DNA of 64,000 nt from Pseudoxanthomonas winnipegensis (lineage in GTDB: Bacteria > Pseudomonadota > Gammaproteobacteria > Xanthomonadales > Xanthomonadaceae): positions 372,001 through 436,000 of the forward strand of contig NZ_SHMH01000001.1 of assembly GCF_004283755.1 (NCBI RefSeq), written 5' to 3'. The notes beneath the pieces are model-generated. The model saw only the letters and a list, made by a program, of their open reading frames with translations, was not told the DNA's origin and did no database searches. Shown piece after piece: positions 56,889 through 64,000 of the stretch. The position numbers and the translations under genes were made by a program. Position 1 is the stretch's first letter; the number at the start of each line of letters is the position of its first letter.

Positions 56889-57544
56889 GCACGGCGGCGT
56901 CCGCATCGGCGTCGCGGGTGGCGCCGGACGCGGTCGTCGCCCCCGCCGACACGCTGCCGGCCACGGCCGCCGCCAGTCCGCAGAGCGACGGCCACGCGCC
57001 GACGAGCACGGCACCGGCCGCGGCCACCGGCGTCCCGGCCTCCACCGCGCCGGCGGCGACCGATCAGGCGTCCGCCGCCGCGCTGCCGACCAATGTCGAG
57101 GCCGAGGCCGCAGCCGCGTCCACGGCGCAGCCGGCCAAACAGTTCACCGTGCCGGGCCGCCCGGCCGCGCAGGCCACCACGACCCAGCTCGGCGCGCCGG
57201 TCGGCGCCCCGGCCAGCGGGACCGGCGCCGGCAGCATCGGCGGCGCGGTGCTCGCCCTGGTGCTGGTGGTCGGCCTGATCCTGCTGCTGGGCTGGCTGGC
57301 CAAGCGCATGCCCGGCATCGGCGGCGCCAGCAATCCGGCGCTGAAGGTGGTCGGTTCGCTGTCGCTGAGCCCGCGCGAGCGCGTGGTGGTCGTGGCCGTC
57401 GGCGACACCCAGCTGGTGCTGGGCACCGGCGCCGGCGGCACGCGCGTGCTGCACCAGCTCGACACCCCGCTGTCGCTTCCCCAACACAAAGCGCCGCCTG
57501 CCTTCGCCCAGGTGCTGGCGCAGCACTTCGGTAAGAAATCATGA
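56885..57544 (+). CDS. fliO: Flagellar biosynthesis protein FliO
   Basis: A 219-residue FliO, which helps assemble FliP in the export gate. One membrane segment at about 119-138 (GGAVLALVLVVGLILLLGWL) is followed by the conserved cytoplasmic domain (LKVVGSLSLSPRERVVVVAV and GDTQLVLGTGAGGTRVLHQL). The first 115 residues are an unusually long Ala/Thr/Pro low-complexity stretch; many FliO proteins have almost none. Start GTG at 56885 overlaps fliN by 4 bp; a later start nearer the membrane segment cannot be excluded. Confidence 0.92.
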   Translation: MSTAASASASRVAPDAVVAPADTLPATAAASPQSDGHAPTSTAPAAATGVPASTAPAATDQASAAALPTNVEAEAAAASTAQPAKQFTVPGRPAAQATTTQLGAPVGAPASGTGAGSIGGAVLALVLVVGLILLLGWLAKRMPGIGGASNPALKVVGSLSLSPRERVVVVAVGDTQLVLGTGAGGTRVLHQLDTPLSLPQHKAPPAFAQVLAQHFGKKS

Positions 57545-58374
57545 GCCTGTCGCGTTCGCGCCTGATGCCGCTGCTGGCGGTGCTGCTGCTCGGCCTTGGC
57601 CTGGCCCTGGCCGGCAGCGCCCTGGCCCAGCAGGCCGCCCCGGCGCAGGCTGCCGCCGCGCCGCAGAACAACCTGCCCGGCGTCACCGACCTGGCCGGCC
57701 AGCCGCTGCCGCAGGTCAACGTCGGCCAGGTCGGCGGCGAGAAGGTCAGCATGCCGCTGCAGGTGCTGCTGCTGATGACCAGCATCACGCTGCTTCCGGC
57801 GGCGCTGCTGGGCATGACCGCCTTCACCCGCGTGATCATCGTGCTGGGCCTGCTGCGCCAGGCGCTGGGCACCGGTCAGACCCCGTCCAATCAGGTGCTG
57901 CTGGCGCTGGCGCTGTTTCTGACCTTCATGATCATGACGCCGGTGTTCGACGCGTCCTGGACCCACGGCATCGCGCCGTACCTGGACAAGACGATGGACT
58001 TCAAGTCGGCCTGGAGCGCGGCGATCGAACCATTCCGCGGCTTCATGCTGGCCCAGGTGCGGCAGAACGACCTGATGACCTTCGCCAACCTCTCGCACAC
58101 CGGGCCGTATGCCAACCCGCAGGACGTGCCGTTCGGCGTGCTGGCCGCGTCGTTCCTGACCAGCGAGCTGAAGACCGCGTTCGAGATCGCCTTCCTGATC
58201 TACATCCCGTTCGTGATCATCGACCTGGTGGTGGCCAGCGTCTTGATGTCGATGGGCATGATGATGCTCTCGCCGATGCTGATCTCCGCCCCGTTCAAGA
58301 TCCTGCTGTTCGTGCTGGTCGACGGCTGGGTGCTGGTGGTGGGGTCGCTGGCGTCGAGCTTCAATCCGTTTTGA
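57541..58374 (+). CDS. fliP: Flagellar export gate protein FliP
   Basis: A 277-residue export-gate core subunit. A cleavable signal peptide (MSLSRSRLMPLLAVLLLGLG and on) is followed by the strongly conserved VLLLMTSITLLPAALLGMTA, FTRVIIVLGLLRQALGTGQT and PPNQ-like segment (TPSNQVLLALALFLTFMIM), and near the end FVIIDLVVASVLMSMGMMML. Slightly longer than the 245-residue norm owing to an Ala/Gln-rich post-signal stretch. It overlaps fliO by 4 bp. Unusually, fliQ does not follow directly: 989 bp intervene. Confidence 0.97.
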   Translation: MSLSRSRLMPLLAVLLLGLGLALAGSALAQQAAPAQAAAAPQNNLPGVTDLAGQPLPQVNVGQVGGEKVSMPLQVLLLMTSITLLPAALLGMTAFTRVIIVLGLLRQALGTGQTPSNQVLLALALFLTFMIMTPVFDASWTHGIAPYLDKTMDFKSAWSAAIEPFRGFMLAQVRQNDLMTFANLSHTGPYANPQDVPFGVLAASFLTSELKTAFEIAFLIYIPFVIIDLVVASVLMSMGMMMLSPMLISAPFKILLFVLVDGWVLVVGSLASSFNPF

Positions 58375-58491
58375 TGGGGTTGGTTGGCTAGCGAGCTGCG
58401 ATCCATCTGGTTGTTTGGGGCCGCAGGTCTCCAGCTTGCCTTCGTTCTGGAGTTTGAGCTCCGGCTCTTCTGACAGGTCCCCGCGAAGAGC

Positions 58492-58538
58492 CACCCCTCC
58501 CCAGCCCTCCCCTTGGCCTGCGGCCAAAGGGAGGGGGC
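58492..58538. repeat. GC-rich repeat, single right-type arm (copy 7a)
   Basis: An arm of the GC-rich family (CACCCCTCCCCAGCCC start, inner stem with TTGGCC/GGCCAA) about 120 bp after fliP. With the arm at 58607-58650 it forms a tail-to-tail pair. Confidence 0.8.
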
Positions 58539-58606
58539 AAAAGCAGGGCCAAGCACTATCTCCGCGACAGCAATATCAAGCGACTCTGTTGCCGTCCCGA
58601 TGACCC

Positions 58607-58650
58607 GCCCCCTCCCTTTCGCGAAGCGAAGGGGAGGGCTGGGGAGGGGT
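58607..58650. repeat. GC-rich repeat, left-type arm beside the DUF559 gene
   Basis: Left-type arm (GCCCCCTCCCTTTCGCGAAG to GGGGAGGGGT). Its matching right-type arm lies beyond the DUF559 gene at 59121-59165. Confidence 0.85.
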
Positions 58651-58653
58651 TAC

Positions 58654-58704
<51 letters not shown>

Positions 58705-58711
58705 ACCCGCA

Positions 58712-59053
58712 TCAGCCACCCAACCCCAGCGCGCGCAGGATGTCCTCCAGCACCGCGTCGGTCCGCTGCAGCACGTCGTGATTCCAGTAGCGCAGCACGC
58801 GATAGCCCGCCGCATTGAGCGCCCGCGTCCTCGCCGCATCGGCCTGCAGCTGTTGGGCGTGCTGCCCGCCGTCGAGTTCGATGATCAGCCCCATCGCTGG
58901 TGCCGCGAAATCGGCGATATAGCCGGCGATCGGCATCTGGCGCCTGAACTTCACTCCGGCCAGTCGCCCGCCGCGCAGGCGTTGCCAGAGTCGGTGTTCG
59001 GCGTCGGTCGGCGCGTTGCGCAGCTGGCGTGCGCGGTGGCGCAGGGCATCCAT
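58712..59053 (-). CDS. DUF559 endonuclease-like protein inserted between fliP and fliQ
   Basis: A 113-residue protein of the DUF559 family, small PD-(D/E)XK-fold proteins related to very-short-patch-repair endonucleases. Candidate catalytic residues are Asp48 (GYIADFAAP), Glu59 and Asp61 (LIIELDGGQH) and His65; the N-terminal ARQLRNAPTDAEHRLWQRLR is the family opening and the end, YRVLRYWNHDVLQRTDAVLE, is also typical. It lies antisense inside the fliP-fliQ gap, between arms of the GC-rich repeat. Its biological role is unknown; nuclease activity is inferred from family. Confidence 0.92.
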   Translation of the reverse strand: MDALRHRARQLRNAPTDAEHRLWQRLRGGRLAGVKFRRQMPIAGYIADFAAPAMGLIIELDGGQHAQQLQADAARTRALNAAGYRVLRYWNHDVLQRTDAVLEDILRALGLGG

Positions 59054-59120
59054 GCCTGAGCTCCTTGGGTGGTCGCTACAGATGAATGCGACGTAGGAAA
59101 TGCGAAAAAGCGGAAAAGCT

Positions 59121-59165
59121 CACCCCTCCCCAGCCCTCCCCTTCGCTTCGCGAAAGGGAGGGGGC
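59121..59165. repeat. GC-rich repeat, right-type arm beyond the DUF559 gene
   Basis: Reverse-complement partner of the arm at 58607-58650. The two arms bracket the DUF559 gene in the same head-to-head order as the arms of the short copies. Confidence 0.85.
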
Positions 59166-59206
59166 GGGTCATACGGGCGGCATGAGAATCGCTTGACCTT
59201 GCTTTT

Positions 59207-59270
59207 GCCCCTCCCTTTGGCCGCAGGCCAAGGGAGCTCGAAGTCGCGGCTAGCGACTGAGGGGAGGGGT
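59207..59270. repeat. GC-rich repeat, single left-type arm (copy 8)
   Basis: Left-type arm with TTTGGCCGC inner stem and the extra segment (GAGCTCGAAGTCGCGG start) at 59234-59262. It ends 22 bp before the fliQ sigma-54 promoter. Confidence 0.8.
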
Positions 59271-59291
59271 GAGCTCTTGCTCCTGGGCTCC

Positions 59292-59306
59292 AGGCACGCG
59301 CCTTGC
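59292..59306 (+). promoter_or_regulatory. Sigma-54 promoter of fliQR-flhBA
   Basis: AGGCACGCGCCTTGC followed by A: -24 GG and -12 GC 12 bp apart. Predicted start near 59318, 46 bp before the fliQ ATG. It explains how fliQ onward is expressed despite the insertion. Confidence 0.8.
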
Positions 59307-59363
59307 AGACTTGCCGGCATTCGCCGGAAACCCGGCGCCCGACGCGCTTCGCCCGATACGGCC

Positions 59364-59633
59364 ATGACCCCCGAAACCGCCCTCACCGAAATCTCCCGTG
59401 GCCTGGAAATCGCCCTGGTCCTGGGCGCGCCGCCGCTGCTGATGGTGCTGGTGGTCGGCGTGGTGGTGGGCATCGTGCAGGCGGCCACGCAGATCAACGA
59501 GGCCACCATCGCCTTCGTGGTCAAGGCGCTGGCGCTGGTGGCTACGCTGGCGATCGCCGGCAACTTCCTGCTGGGGCGTCTGACCGCCTTCACCATCGAC
59601 CTGTTCCACCGCATCCCGCAGCTGATCGGCTGA
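59364..59633 (+). CDS. fliQ: Flagellar export gate protein FliQ
   Basis: An 89-residue export-gate subunit with two membrane hairpin segments (IALVLGAPPLLMVLVVGVVV and VKALALVATLAIAGNFLLGR) and the family motif GIVQAATQINEATIAFV. Exactly family length. The ATG at 59364 was chosen; longer in-frame starts would run through the repeat and promoter. First gene of fliQR-flhBA. Confidence 0.97.
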   Translation: MTPETALTEISRGLEIALVLGAPPLLMVLVVGVVVGIVQAATQINEATIAFVVKALALVATLAIAGNFLLGRLTAFTIDLFHRIPQLIG

Positions 59634-59652
59634 AGCCTCAAGGCGCGCGACG

Positions 59653-60441
59653 ATGGATGCCGTCACCCTGACCACGTCCACCGGCGTGGACCTGTTCGGC
59701 CTGCTGGCCACGGTGCTGTGGCATGGGCTGCGCATCGGCGCGGCGTTCCAGGTGCTGCCGGTGATCGGCGGGCGCACCCTGCCGGCGCGGGTGCGCCTGA
59801 TCCTGGTGGTGGCGCTGTCGGCCACGCTGTCCACAGTGCTGCCCGCCGCGCCGCCGCTGGCGATCGATTCGGCCACGGTGCTGGGCGTGCTGCGCGAGTT
59901 CACCGTGGGCCTCGCCATCGGCCTGGTGCTGCGCCTGGCCTTCGAGGCCGGGCAGCTGGCCGGCGAACTGGTGTCCCAGGGCATGGGCCTGTCGTTCGCG
60001 ACCATGGCCGACCCGCTGTCCGGCGCGTCCTCGCCGGTGCTCTCGCAGTGGTTCTTCCTGGTGTTCTCGCTGCTGTTCTTCAGCTTCGACGGGCACCTGG
60101 CGCTGATCGATCTGCTGGCCGGCAGCTATGCCAGCCTGCCCATCGGCGCGGCCCTGCCCGATCCGCATGCGGTGCTGTCGGCGGTGCCGGACTTCTTCGG
60201 CGCCGCGCTGCGCGCCGGGGTGCTGCTGGCGCTGCCGGTGATCATGGCGCTGCTGGCGGTGAACATCGCCTTCGGCGTGCTCTCGCGCGCCGCCCAGCAG
60301 CTCAACCCCATGCAGATCGGCCTGCCGGTCTCGCTGCTGGTCGGCCTGGTGCTGCTGATGCTGCTGGCACGCCAGCTGCAGGCCCCGGTGCAGGCGCTGT
60401 TCGATCAGGCCTTCGCCGCCGCCCGCGCGATCACGGGCTGA
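59653..60441 (+). CDS. fliR: Flagellar export gate protein FliR
   Basis: A 262-residue polytopic export-gate subunit with about six hydrophobic segments. It has LWHGLRIGAAFQVLPVIGGR near the N-terminus, LREFTVGLAIGLVLRLAFEA with GQLAGELVSQGMGLSFATMA in the middle and RAAQQLNPMQIGLPVSLLVG (here SRAAQQLNPMQIG) toward the end. Length is normal. It follows fliQ by 19 bp and precedes flhB by 16 bp. Confidence 0.97.
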   Translation: MDAVTLTTSTGVDLFGLLATVLWHGLRIGAAFQVLPVIGGRTLPARVRLILVVALSATLSTVLPAAPPLAIDSATVLGVLREFTVGLAIGLVLRLAFEAGQLAGELVSQGMGLSFATMADPLSGASSPVLSQWFFLVFSLLFFSFDGHLALIDLLAGSYASLPIGAALPDPHAVLSAVPDFFGAALRAGVLLALPVIMALLAVNIAFGVLSRAAQQLNPMQIGLPVSLLVGLVLLMLLARQLQAPVQALFDQAFAAARAITG

Positions 60442-60457
60442 CCAGGAGCGCAGGACG

Positions 60458-61630
60458 ATGAGCGAAGACCAGGAAGACCGCACCGAATTACCCACCGAAA
60501 AACGCCTGCGCGAGGCCCGCGAGAAGGGCAACGTGCCGCGCTCGCGCGAGCTGGCCAACGTGGCGGTGCTGGGCTGTGCGGTCATCGCGCTCAAAGCCAG
60601 CGCCGGCCACATCGGCGCGGTCAGCCGCGACTGGATGCGCGGCGCGCTGCAGCTGGACCGGGCCATGCTCGACGCGCCCGAGCGCCTGCTGCCGCACGCC
60701 GCCGCGCTGGCCGTGGCGCTGTTCAAGCCGATGCTGCCGCTGCTGGCCGCCGCGCTGGCCGCCTGCCTGATCGCACCGGCGATCATGGGCAGCCTGCGTT
60801 TCACCAGCCAGGCGCTCAAGCCGGATTTCAGCCGGCTCAATCCGATGACCGGCCTCGGCCGCATGTGGGGCAAGGAAAGCCTGGCCGAACTGCTGCGCTC
60901 GCTGCTGCGCGTGGGCCTGATCGGCGGCATCGGCACCTGGATGGTCTACCGCGCCTTCAAGGCGCTGCTGGGCATGCCGCAGGCCTCGCTGGAGCAGTCG
61001 GTGGCCGGCGGCGTGCAGATGGCCATGTCCACCCTGCTGGCGATGATCGGCGCGCTGGGCGCGCTGGCCCTGCTGGACGTGCCCTGGCAGCACTACCAGC
61101 ACCGCGCGCGGCTGAAGATGACCAAGCAGGAGATCAAGGACGAGTTCAAGGAGGCCGAGGGCAACCAGGAGGTCAAGGCGCGCGTGCGCCAGGTCGCCAT
61201 GCAGATGTCCAAGCGCCGGATGATGGAGGCGGTGCCCACCGCCGATGTGATCCTGATGAACCCCACCCACTACGCGGTGGCGCTCAAATACGAGGCCGAC
61301 GCCGGCATGCGCGCGCCGGTGGTGGTGGCCAAGGGCGTGGACGAGACCGCCCTGGCCATCCGCGAACTGGCCCAGGCCCACCGCATCGCCGTGGTCGAGG
61401 CGCCGCCGCTGGCACGCGCCTTGTACAGACAGGCCCAGGTCGATCAGGAAATCCCGGTGAAGCTCTACGCCGCCGTTGCCCAAGTGCTGTCTTACGTCTA
61501 CCAGCTGCGCGCCTGGGCGCCGGGCCGCGGCCCGATGCCGGCGCTGGCGCCGCTCGACGCCGGCCCCGAGGGCGCGGTGGATTACGACCCCCACGCCGCC
61601 GACGCCATCGCCAAGGAACCGTCACCGTGA
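60458..61630 (+). CDS. flhB: Flagellar export switch protein FlhB
   Basis: A 390-residue export-gate component whose autocleavage switches substrate class from hook to filament. The N-terminus DRTELPTEKRLREAREKGNV is the family hallmark; four membrane segments follow; the cytoplasmic domain has MTKQEIKDEFKEAEGNQEVK and the self-cleavage motif Asn268-Pro-Thr-His271 (in MNPTHYAVALKYEADA). The C-terminal tail (about 350-390) is slightly long and Pro/Ala-rich. It overlaps flhA by 4 bp. Confidence 0.98.
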   Translation: MSEDQEDRTELPTEKRLREAREKGNVPRSRELANVAVLGCAVIALKASAGHIGAVSRDWMRGALQLDRAMLDAPERLLPHAAALAVALFKPMLPLLAAALAACLIAPAIMGSLRFTSQALKPDFSRLNPMTGLGRMWGKESLAELLRSLLRVGLIGGIGTWMVYRAFKALLGMPQASLEQSVAGGVQMAMSTLLAMIGALGALALLDVPWQHYQHRARLKMTKQEIKDEFKEAEGNQEVKARVRQVAMQMSKRRMMEAVPTADVILMNPTHYAVALKYEADAGMRAPVVVAKGVDETALAIRELAQAHRIAVVEAPPLARALYRQAQVDQEIPVKLYAAVAQVLSYVYQLRAWAPGRGPMPALAPLDAGPEGAVDYDPHAADAIAKEPSP

Positions 61631-63711
61631 GTGCGCAGCAAGGTCGGTTCTCCGTCGATGGGCTGATGGGCGCGGTGCGCTCGGGCGCGGCCGCGCCGCT
61701 GGTGGTGGTGGCCATGCTGGCCATGGTCATCGTGCCGCTGGCGCCGTTCGTGCTGGACGGGCTGTTCACCATCAACATCGCCCTGTCGCTGGTGGTGCTG
61801 CTGGCGGTGGTCTACGTGCGCCGCCCGCTGGAGTTCTCGATCTTCCCCAGCGTGCTGCTGCTGGTCACCCTGCTGCGCCTGGCGCTGAACGTCGCCTCCA
61901 CCCGCGTGGTGCTGCTGCACGGCCACAAGGGCCCGGGCGCGGCCGGCCATGTGATCGAGTCCTTCGGCCAGTTCGTGATCGGCGGCAGCTTCGCGGTGGG
62001 CATCGTGGTGTTCGCGATCCTGACCATCGTCAACTTCGTGGTGGTGACCAAGGGCGCCGGGCGCATCTCCGAGGTGTCGGCGCGCTTCATCCTCGACGCC
62101 CTGCCCGGCAAGCAGATGGCCATCGACGCCGACCTCAACGCCGGCCTGCTAACCCGCGAGGAGGCCAAGGCCCGCCGCCAGGAAGTGCGCGAGGAGGCCG
62201 ACTTCTACGGCTCGATGGACGGCGCCAGCAAGTTCGTGCGCGGCGACGCCATCGCCGGCATCCTGATCCTGGCGATCAACATCGTCGGCGGCCTGCTGAT
62301 CGGCGTGCTCCAGCACGACATGTCCTTCGCCGACGCGCTGCGCACCTACACGCTGCTGGCCATCGGCGACGGCCTGGTCGCCCAGCTGCCGGCGCTGCTG
62401 ATCGCCACCGCCGTGGCGATGCTGGTGACCCGCTCCACCGGCGAGCAGGACATGGGCGAGACGGTGTCCAAGCAGGTCTTCGGTCATCAGCGTGCGCTGA
62501 CCATCGCCGCGCTGCTGCTGGGCCTGATCGGCATCATCCCGGGCATGCCCAACGTGCCGTTCCTGATCCTGGCGGCGGTGCTGGGCTATGCGGCCTGGCA
62601 GCTGCACAAGCGCCGCCTGGCCGCCCCGCAGGAAGACGCCGCGGCCGCGGCGGCCGCCGCCAGCACGCCGGCCGGCAATGCCGAGCTGAGCTGGGACGAG
62701 ATCCGCCCGGTCGAGCCGCTGGCCCTGGAAGTGGGCTACAAGCTGATCGCGCTGGTGGACAAGAATCAGGGCGGCGAACTGCTGGCGCGCCTGAAGGGCG
62801 TGCGCCGCAAGCTGACCCAGGACCTGGGCTTCCTGATTCCCGCCGTGCACGTGCGCGACAACCTGGAGCTGGCCCCGGGCCAGTACCGCGTGCTGGTCCA
62901 CGGCGTGCCGCTGGCCACCGGCGACATCCATCCCGACCGCGAGCTGGCGCTGGACCCGGGCCGCGTGTTCGGCGCGCTGGACGGCATCCCCGGCAAGGAC
63001 CCGGCCTTCGGCCTGGATTCGACCTGGATCCTGCCCGCCCAGCGCGCGCATGCCGAGTCGCTGGGCTATACCGTGGTCGACGCGGCCACCGTGGTGGCCA
63101 CCCACCTGTCGCACCTGATCCGCGAGCGCGCCGCCGAACTGCTGGGCCTGGAAGAGGTGCAGCAGCTGCTGGCCACGCTGGGCCGCGGCGGCAACGCCAA
63201 GCTGGTCGAGGACCTCACGCCCAAGCTGCTGCCGCTGTCGGTGGTGGCCAAGGTGCTGCAGTCCCTGCTGGCCGACAAGGTGCCGCTGCGCCAGATCCGC
63301 CAGATCGTCGAGACCCTGCTCGAGCACGCCGTCCACACCCAGGACCCGGCGCAACTGACCGCCGCGGTGCGCGTGGCGCTGGGCCGCTTCATCGTGCAGG
63401 AACTCAACGGCATGGCCGACGAGCTGCCGGTGTTCACCCTGGCCCCGCAGCTGGAGCGGGTGATGCAGGACTCGGTCAGCGGCCAGGGCGGCGCCCTGGA
63501 GCCCGGCCTGGCCGAGCGCATCCACCAGAACCTCAGCCAATGCGTGACCCAGCAGGAAAGCAAGGGCGAACCGGCCGTGCTGCTGGTGCCCGGCAACGTG
63601 CGCGCCGCCATCGCCCGCCTGGTCCGCCACAGCGTGCCTTCGCTGTCGGTGCTGGCCTATTCGGAAGTGCCGGAGGACAAGCGGTTGCGGCTGGTGGGGG
63701 CGGTGGGGTGA
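61627..63711 (+). CDS. flhA: Flagellar export gate protein FlhA
   Basis: A 694-residue export-gate protein that forms the nonameric cytoplasmic ring binding chaperone-substrate pairs. Eight membrane segments occupy the first half, with FTINIALSLVVLLAVVYVRR, the FHIPEP signature LLRLALNVASTRVVLLHGHK and GDAIAGILILAINIVGGLLI. A poly-Ala linker (about residues 339-347) leads to the cytoplasmic domain, with LGFLIPAVHVRDNLELAPGQ and VLQSLLADKVPLRQIRQIVE. GTG start at 61627 overlaps flhB by 4 bp. flhF, fleN and fliA would be expected beyond the window. Confidence 0.98.
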   Translation: MSAQQGRFSVDGLMGAVRSGAAAPLVVVAMLAMVIVPLAPFVLDGLFTINIALSLVVLLAVVYVRRPLEFSIFPSVLLLVTLLRLALNVASTRVVLLHGHKGPGAAGHVIESFGQFVIGGSFAVGIVVFAILTIVNFVVVTKGAGRISEVSARFILDALPGKQMAIDADLNAGLLTREEAKARRQEVREEADFYGSMDGASKFVRGDAIAGILILAINIVGGLLIGVLQHDMSFADALRTYTLLAIGDGLVAQLPALLIATAVAMLVTRSTGEQDMGETVSKQVFGHQRALTIAALLLGLIGIIPGMPNVPFLILAAVLGYAAWQLHKRRLAAPQEDAAAAAAAASTPAGNAELSWDEIRPVEPLALEVGYKLIALVDKNQGGELLARLKGVRRKLTQDLGFLIPAVHVRDNLELAPGQYRVLVHGVPLATGDIHPDRELALDPGRVFGALDGIPGKDPAFGLDSTWILPAQRAHAESLGYTVVDAATVVATHLSHLIRERAAELLGLEEVQQLLATLGRGGNAKLVEDLTPKLLPLSVVAKVLQSLLADKVPLRQIRQIVETLLEHAVHTQDPAQLTAAVRVALGRFIVQELNGMADELPVFTLAPQLERVMQDSVSGQGGALEPGLAERIHQNLSQCVTQQESKGEPAVLLVPGNVRAAIARLVRHSVPSLSVLAYSEVPEDKRLRLVGAVG

Positions 63712-63718
63712 AGTAGCC

Positions 63719-63777
63719 GGGATTCGGGATTCGGGATTCGGGATTCGGGATTCGGGATTCGGGATTCGGGATTCGGG
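63719..63777. repeat. Heptanucleotide array, 8 units
   Basis: Eight GGGATTC units plus a final GGG, starting seven bases after the flhA stop. It is the reverse complement of the GAATCCC type in the array at 33801-33968. Confidence 0.95.
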
Positions 63778-63871
63778 CGAAGCTAAGAGCCTTGTCAGAA
63801 GTGGGCAAGAAGAACTGGTGATCGAGGCGAGATCCAGGAACCAAGCGACGTTCGCGCTAGCCGCATGACCC

Positions 63872-64000
63872 GCCCCCGCTCTTGCGCGCAGCGCAAGGGA
63901 GCTCGAAGTCGCGGTAGCGACCGAGGGGGAGAGGTCAGCTGTTGCTATTGCTGCTTCGCTCTCCTCCGGCCACGCGCGAAGAGCACCCCTCCCCAACCCT
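63872..64000. repeat. GC-rich two-armed repeat, copy 9 (cut by window end)
   Basis: Left arm 63872-63935, carrying the extra segment at 63899-63926; spacer with GTTGCTATTGCTGC; right arm begins at 63984 and is truncated by the end of the window. The stretch 63712-64000 holds only this and the heptamer array. Confidence 0.8.

Overview
The window is high-GC gammaproteobacterial DNA. Gene order and protein character point to the Xanthomonadaceae/Lysobacteraceae (Xanthomonas, Stenotrophomonas, Pseudoxanthomonas, Lysobacter and relatives): glnE, lipB, dacC, rlpA, mltB, rodA, mrdA and mreDCB on one side, then a lateral or polar flagellum cluster of flgMN/flgA, flgB-L, fliCDST, rpoN, fleQ, fliE-R and flhBA. 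The genus cannot be fixed from sequence reading alone. No rRNA, tRNA, CRISPR array, insertion sequence with transposase, or prophage was seen.

Layout. Positions 1-17450 are mostly minus-strand housekeeping and cell-envelope genes: a YceI protein, a RutE/HadB-type nitroreductase, an ELM1-family protein (plus strand), glnE, octanoyltransferase lipB with its small DUF493 partner, and a tightly overlapping peptidoglycan-elongation block (dacC, rlpA, mltB, rodA, mrdA, mreD, mreC, mreB). Positions 17753-24787 hold a PfkB-family kinase, a two-gene surface-polysaccharide cassette (flippase and family 2 glycosyltransferase) lying between about 340-bp direct repeats, an OprP/OprO-type porin and an unassigned lipoprotein.

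Positions 24984-63711 are a nearly complete flagellar regulon. FlgN, FlgM and FlgA run on the minus strand; everything from flgB onward runs on the plus strand. Rod, hook, rings and filament come first (flgB-L, fliC, fliD, fliS, a FliT-like gene), then c-di-GMP and regulatory genes (a tPilZ-like protein, a LuxR-type response regulator, rpoN, fleQ), then the basal body, C-ring and export apparatus (fliE-R, flhB, flhA). I see strong sigma-54 -24/-12 promoters before flgA, flgB, flgF, flgJ, fliE, fliL and fliQ, a weaker one before the tPilZ gene, and sigma-28 promoters before flgM and fliC. This fits a hierarchy in which RpoN with FleQ drives structural genes and FliA drives late genes, with RpoN and FleQ encoded inside the cluster.

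The most unusual content is intergenic. A GC-rich, hairpin-forming repeat family (two roughly 45-nt inverted arms around a short spacer) occurs about ten times. One pair of arms encloses a DUF559 endonuclease-like gene inserted antisense between fliP and fliQ, suggesting that the short copies may be internally deleted relatives of a gene-carrying element. Other repeats are a TIR-bounded element in inverted copies on both sides of glnE, heptanucleotide arrays at three places, and a tandem 200-bp duplication between fliK and fliL. The repeat-filled gaps inside the flagellar cluster each end in a sigma-54 promoter just before the next gene, so repeats appear confined to transcription-unit boundaries.
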